NCBI GenBank assembly: GCA_021464245.1
Contig: JADCRB010000068.1
Coordinates: 2,972,797 to 3,036,796, forward strand
DNA length: 64,000 nucleotides
From: Carallia brachiata
Lineage: Eukaryota; Streptophyta; Magnoliopsida; Malpighiales; Rhizophoraceae
Direction: 5' to 3'
Part shown: piece after piece, positions 23,581 to 35,361 of the stretch
How positions within the stretch are numbered: position 1 is the stretch's first letter
Layout of the letters: the number at the start of each line of letters is the position of its first letter
Translations under genes and position numbers: made by a program
The notes under the pieces: model-generated
Seen by the model: the letters and a program-made list of their open reading frames with translations, nothing else
Told to the model about the DNA's origin: nothing
Database searches by the model: none

Positions 23581-26516
23581 TCTCTTTCTCTCTCGCTCTC
23601 TTTTTTGGGAAATGAGAAAGCTTATGCCTATAGTATAATAAGATAGCATTGCGATTCTGTGTTTAGGAAGACAAAAAACGATCAAATAATTTTGGTATTT
23701 TTTATATCACGTAGTGAGTGTTTGATTTAATTTTGAATTCGAAACCGTAAACGCATAACAACCGCACAAGTTGCGGCATGCTGGCGGACACCGATAACAC
23801 AGTCCTCGCATTATCTCACGCCGAAACTCGAAAGAGACATTTTCCAAGAAAAAAATATCATTCCAAAAGATAGCGGACAATGATTGTTAAATGCTTCATT
23901 GCCGGTAGAATTTAATGGAAGACAAACATAATCGGTTGAGTTTCCTCCAAAGATTAGGATTTCTGATTATTTTATTTATTTTCGTCCTTTGGTTCTTACT
24001 TGCGTGCATTTTGTCATTTACCATGTTCGACAAGCAACTTGCCGCAGATTGGTTTGTTCAACAAAGGTAAATTATTGGACTTGCCACATGATTTTAATTA
24101 GGTTACTGAACTATTACAATACAATAATTATGCTTTTATTTATTTATTTATTTTTTACGAAATGAATAAATGAATGTGGAGTCTTGCGAATTCACTAAGG
24201 AGGATTGCATCTGAACTCACTTGAGATAAGATGTAGATTTCTATATTTAGACCTGTCAAAGGAGCAAACCATGACAGGCCAACAAGGGTCACCGCTGGTC
24301 CATTCGACATTTCGGAGGCCAAAACATACGTTTAGCCTCATACAATCGATCATGGCAGGATACGAACTTGTGATTTCGCAAAAGCACGGTAGAATCCCTT
24401 ATCACTGAACTACACAATCGGTGATATTAAACTTTTATTTTTATTTCAATTTCTCCACTCTCCATGGAAAGGGAGATGAATGCCTATGTAATTTACCTTC
24501 ATCATTGAATATAAAGTTTTTATACCCAGGTAATTTGTTGATTGCCATTGGAAAGGTGAAGTGTTGAATTTTTCCTTAAAAAAAGAACACAAAAAAGGAA
24601 AGAGAAGTGTTGAAAGAGTCGAGGGATATTTTGCCGTCCGGCCCGAGAGCTGTAAATGCAATATCTTTATCTTTTTTTTTGTTTTGACATAATGCAATAT
24701 CTTTATCTTAGATATTGTGTTTGTCCCATGTAAATGGTTCCAAAATTGATAATCCTGGCTACCAATTTGCTGTCATTTGTCAACAATTGGCAACCAGTTG
24801 TCAAGATGCATGCTTTATTCTTCTATTCTTTTAATAACTGAAAATTGAATCCACTCGTATCTTACCTTTGTGTACAGTGTAAAAGAACCAAACTGAATCT
24901 AGCCGAATAGAACATAATTTTATATAAAGCGGAATTTCGAACTTTTTTATCAACAGATTATTAAACTCTTATTTGAGGACAGTAGATAAGTACAATGAAG
25001 GTAGATATTTTTTTGAAGGTAGATATTTTTAGCATGCTGTTAAACTCTCATTTCATCTTACCAGATTACTCAAAATCGTAGCAATCTCATTAATTTTTGT
25101 TGTCAAAGAACTTCAATGTTTAATGCAATAAATTTTAACACACACTTAACGTCCAAGTCCATTGAATTACAGACAAAAAACAAACCCGGTCGCGTATGGT
25201 TGCCGGCCATGATCGTAATTATGAGATGAGGATTTGAATTAATGCTATTTTGGAGGACCATTCAGGTCAAAAGCTTGAATTATTTAGGTGAGGTCTTGTG
25301 TCTCCAAAATGGATTTTTCCCTGGACTGGGAAACATGCTTTAGCAAATGTAACCATTAATTCAACAGGATGTCCAGAAAAGAAGGCTTTGTCTGACAGCT
25401 TTTTGACTCATTAATTCAAAAAGTCTTACAATCCTAGGTTGGATCCAGAAGGACGGAAGAGGTGCCTTTCATTTGAACAAGCTCAGCCAATAATTTAACT
25501 TTAGGCTTACCAGTTACCATCTGCCAGGGTAATAGAAATTGATGTTATTACCGATCTTTATAATTTAGTATTAAATGTCAAATGTTATCAATTTAAAAGT
25601 CTGAGTTTGAAAATTATCAGAACATTTAGTAAGATATTTGATGTGACTAAATATACTCTTTCCCTTTATAATACTAAGTTATACTGTAATCATTCAGATA
25701 GTTCAGAGGTAATCTTAGAAACAATAACAATACTTCATACTAGAATTGTGAGGTACCATCTATATCTTTTATTTTTTTAACAGGAAAAAAAAAAAAAGAA
25801 ATTGATGTTAGCCTTTTGCCCCGTAAACAACTGGCTCACATGATGAAATGTGCCCTTCATACGTTATCAGGCACGAGAGGACACTAACGTGCTTCCACAC
25901 ATGGTGAACTACTCTTGCAAGGAACATCACGCGTCCCCCTTTAGAATCTCAATTCACATGACAAAAACCCATCATCAACATACCCAACTAACCAACCAGG
26001 CTGTTAGCCACCCGCCTCAAAAAAAATCTCCAAAGTGTGGGGTTCGGAAGGTTTACTCGCCCAAATTACTGTACACTTTCTACAATATCTTCAAACTTTT
26101 TTTTTTTCTCTTTCCTAACGTCAAACGAACTGACTACTAACCAATTGTTATGTGGCGAAAAAAAAAAAAAAAAAGCATAACTTGAGATGACAAAGAAGTG
26201 CAAGTGAGAAATAACAATCCCTGATTCCATTAACATGGTCCCATTTGCTACAGTAATTTGAGCATATCGCTCAGGAAAGCAACCATTTAATAACAACATA
26301 CGGGCCATGTTCTTTGACAGCAAAAGAAGCACACCCATCACCATGAAAAGCAATTGCGTTTAGACATCATTGCGAATCTTGACTCATAATGTACAATTCC
26401 TGACCAGAATATATTCTAACAATAAAAAATATAAGTCAAAAGCGTTCTTTTACAGTGATTTATGCCCTTTTTTTGGGGTCTAACTATGAGGAATGACGTT
26501 ATCAGGTGACGAATTT
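23444..26516. other. Spacer between the LORELEI-like gene and the 78-aa gene
   Basis: It begins with the LLG 3' flank, including a (TC)n microsatellite at about 23551-23596. A SINE-like segment is listed separately. The rest is AT-rich with no recognised gene; 26066-26516 is the 3' flank of the minus-strand gene. Confidence 0.5.
24240..24425 (-). mobile_element. tRNA-derived SINE-like element, minus strand
   Basis: On the minus strand TAGTTCAGTGATAAGG (about 24396-24412) is a close A-box match and AGTTCGTATCC (about 24358-24368) a B-box match, spaced as in a tRNA. The cloverleaf does not close, so it is not a tRNA gene. Ends are approximate. Confidence 0.4.
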
Positions 26517-27204
26517 CTATCTATGAGCGGTGACCAGAGTTTCAATAAACCTCAGCCCATCAAACCTCGGCGCAAATTTATCAGCAGAAGATGCACTTTG
26601 GTGATCTTTGCTCGAGCAAGATTCCTACATGAAATCAAAGTCAAAAAAAAAAATATATCTTAAACCACAAAGAATCAATCATAGTCAAAAATTCAACAAA
26701 GAAAAGAAACAACACTGAGAGGGGTTAGCATGTTTAGTTCAAGATTTGTGTTGGAAGAGAAAAAGATTTGACCTTTTTTTGCCGGAAAAGTTTCTAAAAG
26801 GAGAACCATAACCCCGGCAATTAAATTATGAAGCACAACATAATTTTACACAAATCTTCCTAAATCAACAGGAAAAAGAAACTAGAAGCCAGAGAATAAA
26901 AAGAAACAGAGCAAACAGAGAAAGAGGAACCTAAAAGAAAAAGAAAGCAGGGCAAAGAGAAAGCTCAAATCTTTAAGCAGAGGAAGGCAAGAATCGAGAG
27001 AACCAGAACGCTCATCCAAAAATTTTCAGAAAAGAAAATCCGAAAGAGGAGACTCAGAAGGCTTTCGAGGATTACCTGGCGAGAAAACTGGATACTTGAA
27101 TTACTCACGAAGCCGGAATGGGAAGCAGAAGAAGAAGAAGAAGCAGAGATTGCAGTAGCAGAGGCTGCAGCGACAGATGCTGCAAAGAAACCCGATTTCT
27201 TCAT
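26517..27204 (-). CDS. Conserved 78-aa plant protein of unknown function
   Basis: Two exons on the minus strand, 27204-27076 and 26624-26517, join in phase 0 with donor CAG|GT and acceptor TGTAG, giving 78 aa. Exon 1 encodes MKKSGFFAASVAAASATAIS followed by Ser-rich sequence; exon 2 ends with KFAPRFDGLRFIETLVTAHR. I recall that C-terminal motif as the fixed end of a small family found across land plants, with a similar Ala/Ser-rich hydrophobic start. No function is known to me. The N-terminal 20-25 residues could be a membrane or targeting segment. The second exon is only 36 codons and easy to miss. A TATA box at 27371-27379 and a purine-rich leader fit this start. Confidence comes from the exact splice phase and the C-terminal motif. 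Confidence 0.8.
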
Positions 27205-27370
27205 ATTCTTGGAGACGAAAAGAAGGCAAATTGTAATTCCAAGAATCTGGAGAAAGACCCTGAAATTCTGACAGGTTTCTGAGGAAGAGAGAGACCAGTA
27301 AAGAAGAGAGAGAAATTAAGAAGATGGCCGTTGGTTTTGGTACAGGAGAACCGAGGAGGTCACTTAACGG

Positions 27371-27379
27371 CTTTATATA
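27371..27379 (-). promoter_or_regulatory. TATA box of the 78-aa protein gene
   Basis: The minus strand reads GTATATAAAGCC about 165 nt upstream of the ATG at 27204. A GA-repeat lies just upstream of the box at about 27384-27400. Confidence 0.6.
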
Positions 27380-27404
27380 CAGGCCGAGAGAGAGAGAGAG
27401 ATGG

Positions 27405-29090
27405 CTTCAATAGCGTAATAAGTTTCCAGCATTTATGCGGCGACTATCCCTATCTCCTCGGGGAGTAGGGAAATTTACTGATAGGCTGATCTTTTCCAGC
27501 GGCAGTCGATTATTGCTTCACAGGCGAATGGTCCAGATGACACCACGCAAACGTCTCCCCTGGTCGGCTGGAACTAAAGTTTTTTTTTTTTTTTCTTTTC
27601 ATTTTTTTGGTAAGATAATTCCATGATACCCTTGCTTTTTTTTTTTCAAAATACACTTGACAGTTGATGTGTGGAAAGGGTCCGTAGATTTTTTTTTTTT
27701 AATTACAGAAGGACTCAAAGGTTAAAAGAAGAAAAATCTTACACCAATAAACTACGAATAATTGGATCCTAATAATATTGAGTTATAACAAGATAATATG
27801 TCATTAGGAGATACCGACCTTCAAATAAGGGTCCGTAGATATTTCAATGCTCGGACAGAACTTGGTTGTTTTGTTGGATCTACTAGTCTCCTGGCCCCTT
27901 AGCAAAGAGTTAGCCACTTGGAATAAAAAAAAAAAGGCCCAGAATATAGATCTAATGAAACCTCGATTACAATGATTCCGTCCAAAGTTGACGGGAACTC
28001 CTTTTTTTTTTTTGGGTCCAATCCCATCATAAAATTCAATTTCTTGACCATATTCAATTGCTTTCAGCAAATTAATGGATGTTAAGTATGGAATAAACAT
28101 TGATTCAGACCCATTTTCGAGTGGTCTTAGACAAGTCATCAAACCAAGAAGAACCCCAGTTGATCAATTCCCTAATAAAAGATTCATTTGTGCGAGGTAT
28201 AACAGCCCCATTTTTAATTTCGCCTCCTTAACAGTGCCTAGCCATAATAAAATTGAGTAACGAGGTACATGACTCTGATTGATGTCCATTTGCCCACCCA
28301 AAGAGACAATCACGTACGCCAAACATAGCCGAATATACAATGACGAACCGTGCCAAAAACAACATTTTATGGTCGAACAACGCCCAACGATACCCAAGTG
28401 CATCAAAACAAAATAGTTCCCAGGACACAGTCGTCTTTGTACTTAACTAGTTGGCCTAACAAGACGTGAAGACTCGAACCGACGATTTTTTTTTTCAAAT
28501 GTGTGGTCGGAGTCAGCCCACTTGCTGCCACAGAAATTGTCCGTGTCTTTAGTGGGTGATTGTGGCTGGTTCTTGTTTGGAGCAACTTGCGTCGTCATGG
28601 AATCAGCCGCACAAAAGGCAGTAGAGGCAAAAAGATATAAAGGGAATCTTTGATTTTGGAGAGGGTTAAGAAAGACGACGCCTAGTAGTTTCCGAGGAGC
28701 TAAAGCCATGGTGAATACGGCCCCCTTTTTTTTTTGTTTTTTGGTAAGAAATAAAAAAGTATGAGTAATTCCAGAGTAACCGAATATTTACTATTTTTCT
28801 CACGTCAAGTGATGAACTTTTAATTTAACTCAATTATTTAACAATAACAAAATTTAAATTCGTAATCTATTATTATATAGATCTAAATCTTAGCTAGTAG
28901 AACCACCGGTGGTGAATTCAGCACTTGTTTAACTTCAACTATTTCCAAGCAATGGCTCTCTTTACTAGTGGGCTTTTTGGAATATGTATTACCCGGTTCA
29001 ACAACTCAAGGGAGCAAATCTCACGCAATATAGAATTGGATTTTATATTTTTATTTTGAATTAATTGGCTCTAATTATCCTCCAATCATG
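27405..29090. other. Spacer with coding-like remnants of uncertain origin
   Basis: 28000-28430 on the minus strand reads as broken coding-like sequence spread over two frames. A 28709-28443 minus-strand ORF (88 aa, starts MALAPRKLLGVV) has no family I recognise. Part of it (28500-28650) resembles the non-coding repeat at 33660-33740 and 56800-56850, which argues against a real gene. The remainder is AT-rich. Confidence 0.4.
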
Positions 29091-31030
29091 TCAAACCTCG
29101 TTTGACTCTACCACTAAAACAAATAACTAAGCTTGTTTATGTATACAAGCCACAATATAGAGCATTGATATAGATTAGTAACTTTTTTGAGCCTAACAAA
29201 AGGCCGCCATATTTAAAATTCCTGGAAGTGGAGGCCTACGTAAACAAAGCATATGGACCATATGATATGGCTGCACGGTATTATTTCTTTATCTAAATGG
29301 TACAGTTAAATGCATATTCGTTTCGAACAAAAACAAAATTTGCATCTTTTTTAGTCAACCCCATTGGCACCATCAGCAATCAGACAATACCTAGTACAAA
29401 GGAAATTATATGATCGATCTGAGAAGGGTTTATAATCAATCCACTGCGACAATTCACAGCATGACTAAGTGCAGTCAGAGGGCACGCCTATGATGCTAAA
29501 TAAAAAAAAAAAAAAAAAAGGAAGAAGAGATGTCCTGCATAAACTATTGAACAGTCAACCAATGTGAAAGCCAACAAAGTATCCATGCACTAATTCAAGT
29601 TGTTACTTGTATATTATACATTGGGCGATGAAGGCCCACTCAAATTTTCTAAAATATGTAGCAGCTCAATCATGTTGGCATCATACTGCAGTCAGATGGC
29701 CTGACATTGATTAGCGATCAGCCAAACTCAAAATTATCATTAAACAAATTCTAATGTAAACAAATAAGGACAGTGTATATAAAAACAAGTGCATACCTAG
29801 TATGTAACTCGGGATTAGGGCGTTGTTGTTGTTGTAAGTACCTAATCTGTAGCTAGCACATGCTGGTTTAAGTATCTGGTATTGTAAACAATCTTGTCTC
29901 TGTTAATAGCCTCATTTTCTATGTTCATCTTTTGGGGAGGAAAGCTGGATCAAGTGGACCTGGAGTTGCCAAGAGGACATGGGTTATACCGAATGGGTAA
30001 GATTGATAAACATAATCAGTTCAGTAGTGACAAGCTTCCATTAGATAAAACAACCTAGTTGAACTTGTACCTAATTCTGAGGCATCATGTATCCCTACAT
30101 GCATCTTCTAAATCTTTATTTCTTCACCTATAATTTTTATCAAGCCCATGACATATGACCAATTGAAATATCTCTAGCTGTCCTCGTCGACAAGTATATT
30201 TGGGAGGAAATAAAATGAAGATAATTTCCTTGCATCTTTATCCTTCTAATGAGTAATGTACTCCTATATTGCGTGCAGCAGTAGAAATTTTTCTTTCCTT
30301 TTCTCATATTTCAATATGCCAAAGCATCATGCTTGCAGTTGCCGACCAATGGATTCAAATTCTGAAATATTGTCAAAAATCGTAATCAGCAGCAAAGAAT
30401 CAAAATTTCGAGGCACAGAGATCAGCAAAGCTTACCATAGCTTGTCCTCCCTGCCAATTATTTGAAGCAAGGTTTTTTTAGTTCCAAACAGAAAGAAGGA
30501 AGCATGAAACTGAATCTTCCACCCAATACTGATATGCATCATCTGAATGCTAACAAACTTTTTGCCATGAATGCACTTCGCAGTTTTTTTCCCAAGAGCA
30601 ATCGTCCGCAGCACTCATCCTATGGCACTAAGAGACATATACAGACTCAATAAAGATGCATCCTCTCCAAATGCTCAGAACAAAAATAATGAACCTTAAA
30701 CAGGACCATAGCAGACTTAATCTTATACCATAAAAACATAAAGAGGTTATTCCATCACCATCCATTAAAAGCAGAACCACAAAAGGGAGTGAAAATTGCA
30801 TAAATTCAAGCATACAACAACAACAGCAACAGCACCCAAGATCAATAATCTGTATGACTGTCTTCAACTTCCTTTCCAAAGATTTACATGAAAAGAACAC
30901 AAGTAGGCAAATGCATCAAGAGAGTGTTTACCTTCCTTTTTTGTGGGTCTGTAGAGAGATGACAAGACCGTCATACGAGGAAGGAGAAGAGAGAGTCCCC
31001 GGTTGGAGGCCACTGCCTTCAACCACCTCC

Positions 31031-31313
31031 GAAATTAAAACAACCCTCCTCGTCAAACACGTCCACCACTGTCAAACTAGTCCCATCCACCGCAATAAAC
31101 CTCTTTGGCACTACATAGTTCAACAGCCTTTTATCCACTTTCACTTTCACCCAAAATTGAATCCCCTTCCGCTCCCTTCCCCACAATCTCTCGCCCGCCG
31201 TCCACGTGCCCCTGCATGAAATGCCCTCCCATTTGGCTCGTGGCTGTCACCGCCCGCTCCAAGTTCACCAGCGACCCTGGCTCCAGCTCTTTGAGTGACG
31301 TTTTCCTTAGGGT
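31031..31313 (-). pseudogene. Riboflavin synthase remnant, unit A (middle part)
   Basis: The minus strand encodes TLRKTSLKELEPGSLVNLER, then AVTATSQMGGHFMQGHVDGG. After a 1-nt insertion near 31152, another frame gives KVKVDKRLLNYVVPKRFIAV and DGTSLTVVDVFDEEGCFNF. These are the inter-lobe and second-lobe motifs of riboflavin synthase (two lumazine to riboflavin, plastid), including MGGHF-QGHVDG. The first lobe is missing: the sequence jumps at 31313 to what corresponds to the 5' region of the gene in unit B. The last C-terminal residues are not clearly present, though a weak match may extend to about 30840. It cannot encode the enzyme. Confidence 0.88.
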
Positions 31314-31535
31314 CTACGTTTAGGAGTAGGTGGCGGCGGTTCGGAGGAGAGATACGGACGGCGGTGGCGCGATTGGTTGAGGGTATATGGCGGAGTTATT
31401 TAACTAATGATTGGGTTGGGTCCACGGAAAACATAACGGCTGTAGAACGGATACTGGGCCCGGTGGAGCCCGATGTTGAAAATCTTATCAGAGCTCGACC
31501 CAAACAAAAAGCCCTGGGCCGACGCGTTCTTTGTA
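31314..31535 (-). promoter_or_regulatory. Remnant 5' region of riboflavin synthase, unit A
   Basis: It matches 52331-52545 of unit B, which sits directly before the riboflavin-synthase ATG there (AGTAGG-GGCGGCGGTTC, GGTCCACG-AAAACA, GAGCTCGACCCAAACAAAA). GGGCCC and TGGGCC motifs are present, as in promoters of plant housekeeping genes. The gene behind it is lost. Confidence 0.55.
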
Positions 31536-31860
31536 AAATTTCAGCAGTTAAAATACAGTATATGTTTCAGATCAAAAAAAAAAATACAGTATATGTTCAA
31601 CCAAAAACAAAATGCAGTATATATGAAAAGTAAACAATAATTGAGATAATTAAAGACCGTAACTTCTAATTAGGAGATCTCCGCTCTAGGTCCCTCTCTC
31701 ACCCTCTTCCATTCCAACCGCTGGATTACCAACTCTAACAAATAAAAAAAAAAATGTAGTATATGTTCGATGGAATATTACAACAACGTTTGAGCTTCTC
31801 AACAACTAGGGTTCAAACCAATCACTGAAAACGATTAAGAGCCACACCCTCGTGGCCAGC

Positions 31861-33570
31861 AAGGTCAAAGATTGATCAACTAAATCTGGCCTCCGTTTTT
31901 ATCTTTCCCAATTCCCATTCGTCCACTCTCTTGCCAGTTTCAACGAGTGGAGAAGACAAAAGTACACCCACTAACCATACTTGAGAATAGGGTCGCTTGA
32001 ATCGACTTAGCAAAAAAAATTACCGTAGAAAGAAGCACAATCAACCCAAAAGAAAATAGCAAACACACCATGATTCTTTGTAAGCCCGATACCAAGATAA
32101 AAGGGCCTTCATTATTGTCTAGTCACGTGTATTAAGAAAACTAATTAATTATATGACCAACACTATTGATCTAAGTAGTTGAATCTTAGTTTCTTTAATT
32201 AAAATTTAGAGTTCAAATTTTATATATAAAAAAAAAATGTTGGAAGAGTTTTGCCCTTTTATTAAGTCATTACCAGTTCAAACAGAATTATTCGGAACCT
32301 AATATAGTTTATGAATATCGAGTTCTAGCAAAACAAAAAAACAAAACAAATTAACAATCTTTTCGGACGGGAATAAAAGATGCAACCCATTATTTTTCAT
32401 TTTGATGATCAAACAAATTAATTAACTTTGGGCTAATTTGATATACTTATTTAATATTACTGTTGTTGATATTATTGATTGTTGCTACTAATTATTATTT
32501 TATAATTGTTATTTTTTATTATTGATTCCTGAAAAAATTAATGAAATATTTGATTAATTTTTATTTGTTATTATTGTTGAATAATTAAATGATTGATTTA
32601 AACATTTAATTTATATTAATGTACCATATTAACAAAATTATTTTATATTTGCCTACTTTTTATTTTTATAATAAATATTCTATAAATACTATTGAGAATT
32701 TTCTCCCTTAATTTTTAACTTTTTCAAGAAAAATATTAATATTTATTTTTTTTTACCAAAGAAAAAATATTAATATCTATTAGAAAGTAAAAAAAAATGT
32801 TTGAGATATCTTTTAAAGTGTTAACATTAATGAAACTTTGAAATGAAAAAATGTTATTTAAGAATTATTGAAAAATAAAAATATTGTGTTCATATAAATA
32901 TTTATGAAATAAAGTAACAACTAACAAATATAATTTATGTGGCAAGGAAAAAAGTAGTAAATTTTTACAAATATTCTTTGAGAGCAATTTAGTTTATATA
33001 AATTACTATTAATATTAAAAAGTAAAAAGTAGTTCAAAAAGTAACATAAAACATAGCATGACAAAATTTACTAAATATTTATCTCTTTATTTTTAAAAAA
33101 TAAAATGTAAATATATTCTCTAAAAAATTAACCCAAATACCCTTTTAGACTCCTATTTTAAATGGAGGTCTTCCATTTTAATGTATAGGAGCTTAAGATT
33201 TACATGAAACTCTTCCTGACAAAAAAAAAAAAAAGCCTCTCGACATCAATTATAAGGTCGAAATAATAAAGTTATTTGGATTTTGAATTTTAAAATTTAG
33301 GTTTCAAAATGGTAATGGCTTTGGGGGAAAAATAAAAAAAAAGGAAAAAAATTAACTATGAAAATCAACAAAGGCCATAGAACGAAGTGATCCAGACGTA
33401 CAAAAGTCGGAGTTGAAAAAACTTGTGCTGGATTTGATGATGGCATATGAGAATTTTACCACTATTATTTTTTTATTTAAAATATAAATATTATTATTTA
33501 AAATTAATAATTTATTATATTTTAAATAATTTTTATGGACAATTCCATAATTTTATTACAATTTATATTT
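31861..33570. other. AT-rich spacer, no gene seen
   Basis: Very AT-rich (TTATTATT, AAATATT runs), without ORFs or repeats I can classify. Confidence 0.5.
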
Positions 33571-33574
33571 CCTC

Positions 33575-33745
33575 TGCACAAAACTAGCTACAACTGGATG
33601 TCACTTCATGCACTGTTAGGAAAGGTTGTTAATCATCTGGTGTATGACAAGTGTCCAACCAGAATACGTTGTCAATCCAGCCGCACAAAAGCTGAAGGCA
33701 AAAAGACACGTTTAGAATCTAGGATTTTTGAGGGGTCAAGAAATG
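33575..33745 (+). repeat. Duplicated non-coding block, unit A (partner 56695-56850)
   Basis: CTGCACAAAA-T, ATGCACT-TTAGGAAAGG and TTAATCATCTGGTG-ATGACA occur in the same order at both places. The right part (CCGCACAAAAG, GGCAAAAAGA) instead resembles 28600-28640. It marks the collinearity of units A and B before the 7-kb block unique to A. Confidence 0.75.
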
Positions 33746-34054
33746 GGATAAGTAAAAGTTTAGTTGTATACGGTTGAGTTTTTTATAATTAAATTTTATA
33801 TATTTAGATTGTTTTAGATAAATTTTAAATATTAATATTTTTATTTCAACTCAGTCTGATATATAATGGATTAATATTTGACTGTTATCTTGACATTTGA
33901 TCAATTTAAAAAAATGAATTAGATAATAAAATACTTTTAAAAATATTGAAAAATAAATTAAAAAAACCACAAATGTATAAACGTATCTGACTTTCTAAAT
34001 ACGGATTAAAAAAAAAAAAAAAATGGATTGATCCTCCTCTTCTCTGCTAACTCC

Positions 34055-34503
34055 TCCGCGACTGTCCCTCTGTTTGTCAGAATTTGAGCAGCAGGACATG
34101 CTCCGCCTTCTTCCGCCATCTGTTAGTGTCTCCATGCTGTCACGCTTTCCACGCCTCTTGCATAGACAAGTGGCTCAAGTCAAACCAGACGTGTCCTCTG
34201 TTATGCTCTCCAATCCATGCCTCCGAGTTCGACATTTTGAAGGCGCTCTTGGTCGCCAATGGCCATGTCGGCCGCCGTGCGGAGAGTTTCTGGCTTGAAA
34301 TCTGCTTCGTCAACCGCAGCCACCCAGGTTCCGCCGCTGAGTCGCGGACATCGTATTCTCTCGGCTAATTCGATTATTTCGTGGAAGAAGAAACCGGCTC
34401 CTTCCAATTTGACAACTGGATCTGTTCTATCTTCTTTTGGGCCCTCGGCTTTCCAAACATTGACAGGCTTTCCAAACAAAGCAGTTTCGCATTCAAAGAA
34501 TAG
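34055..34503 (+). pseudogene. ATL-type RING-H2 E3 ligase pseudogene fragment
   Basis: LSEFEQQDMLRLLPP at 34074 is followed, after a frameshift near 34125, by CCHAFHASCIDKWLKSNQTC (the His/Cys half of a RING-H2). Then come SPIHASEFDILKALL, a SFWLEI segment and SYSLG-stop-FDYFVEEE, which keep the order of the C-terminal region of ATL1/ATL4-like proteins. The stop at 34366-34368 is a single in-frame TAA. The Cys pair after CPL is altered (CPLLCS instead of CPLCRS). The N-terminal membrane part is absent. The same frame ends at TAG 34501-34503. ATL proteins are short-lived, membrane-bound ubiquitin ligases induced in defence; this piece is inactive. Confidence 0.75.
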
Positions 34504-34580
34504 AACATACCATTATCCTCTCCATCGTTTACCTGAGAATAGAACATACCATTATCCTCTCCTTCGTATCCTGAGGATGA
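34487..34580 (+). repeat. Two-copy tandem repeat of about 39 bp
   Basis: GAATAGAACATACCATTATC followed by CTCTCC occurs at about 34498 and again at about 34537, with slightly different tails (ATCGTTTACCTGA, TTCGTATCCTGAG). It begins at the stop of the ATL pseudogene. Confidence 0.7.
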
Positions 34581-35166
34581 ACAATATTCGAAGAATCTTC
34601 TTCAATTATAATGGCTATGATCCACTAACAGCAAACCCAAACGAAAATCATAGGAGAAAAAATATCCAAACATGTCACGGTCATACATAGATGCCAAAAA
34701 TCTCAGAATTTTCTCTTGTAATCCAAACGCCTGATAAAACAAATGCAAAAGAAAGAAACAAGGTAGGGAAGTAGTACCAAAATTGCCTCAACCAAATCAA
34801 AGAAAAAAAAAAGAATTATTAATTAATTAATTACAAAAAATCCATGCAAATTTCATAACCGAACCAAAATTGAAATGCATGCATAAAAAATTCTGTCCTA
34901 AGAAGGATAGAAAGAGAAGAGGAAAGAAGATCCTCGCTCTCCCTTGCCTCTTGGGAAAAAAAAAAACAAAAAACAAAAAAAAAGTAGAAGAAAAATAAAA
35001 CAAGGGAAGGGGAGAGGATTGTCCATGGGCTCGACAGTCGCAGTCTTGTTAAAATCTAGCACTCCCCTGGGCGGATCAATGGAGTCGGGAGAAACGAGAA
35101 GCGGGGCGGAGCAAGCCGAAGGACAAAACATGGAAGCAGACCCGCCGCTCGGAGGCAGATGGCGAC
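34581..35166. other. Left flank of the copia element
   Basis: No recognised gene. 35026-35166 is GC-richer with an open plus-strand frame (MGSTVAVLLKSSTPLGGS) that runs into the LTR. It may be a gene fragment interrupted by the insertion, but I recognise nothing in it. Confidence 0.35.
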
Positions 35167-35361
35167 TATTAGATAATATCCACTTTATTTATTTTTAAAT
35201 TGTTCTTATCTCTACCTAACAGCTTATCATTCTTCAAATTATTCTCTTGTTATCCTTATCCTGTTATCTGTAAATTCAAAAGCTATGATGTACACCTATA
35301 AAAGAATATCACTGATCAGTGGAAAGTGGGTTGAACTTGCATCTCTATCTGAAGTTTTAAA
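35167..35361 (+). repeat. 5' LTR of the copia element
   Basis: 195 bp, starting TATTAGATAATATCC (the usual TG start is TA in both LTRs) and ending just before the primer-binding site. By eye it differs from the 3' LTR at about 10 positions, near 5 percent. Confidence 0.9.

Larger units (their letters stand above)
29095..31860. repeat. Segmental duplication, unit A, left part (partner 48178-52760)
   Basis: Many collinear matches to unit B are visible. AACAAATAA-TAAGCTTG at 29120 pairs with 48210; the GCCTACGTAAACAAA block at 29234 pairs with 48332; TATCTGGTAT-GTAAACAATC at 29872 pairs with 49333; AAGATGCATCCT at 30653 pairs with 50352; GATGTTGAAAATCTTATC at 31472 pairs with 52473; CACTGAAAACGATTAAGAGCC at 31823 pairs with 52737. 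The copies differ by many substitutions and indels. Confidence 0.85.

Noticed and set aside
24396..24425. Possible tRNA gene on the minus strand
   Set aside because: A and B boxes are present but arms do not pair into a cloverleaf; better explained as a SINE head.
28443..28709. Minus-strand ORF of 88 aa (MALAPRKLLGVVFLNPL)
   Set aside because: Part of it matches a dispersed non-coding repeat in the window, so it is more likely a chance frame.
30854..31219. Plus-strand ORF of 121 aa
   Set aside because: It is the antisense shadow of the riboflavin-synthase remnant, which is coding-like on the minus strand.
34898..35166. Possible gene fragment split by the copia insertion (frames on both strands)
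   Set aside because: Open and GC-richer, but no recognisable protein and the right flank after the LTR (38411) does not continue a frame convincingly.
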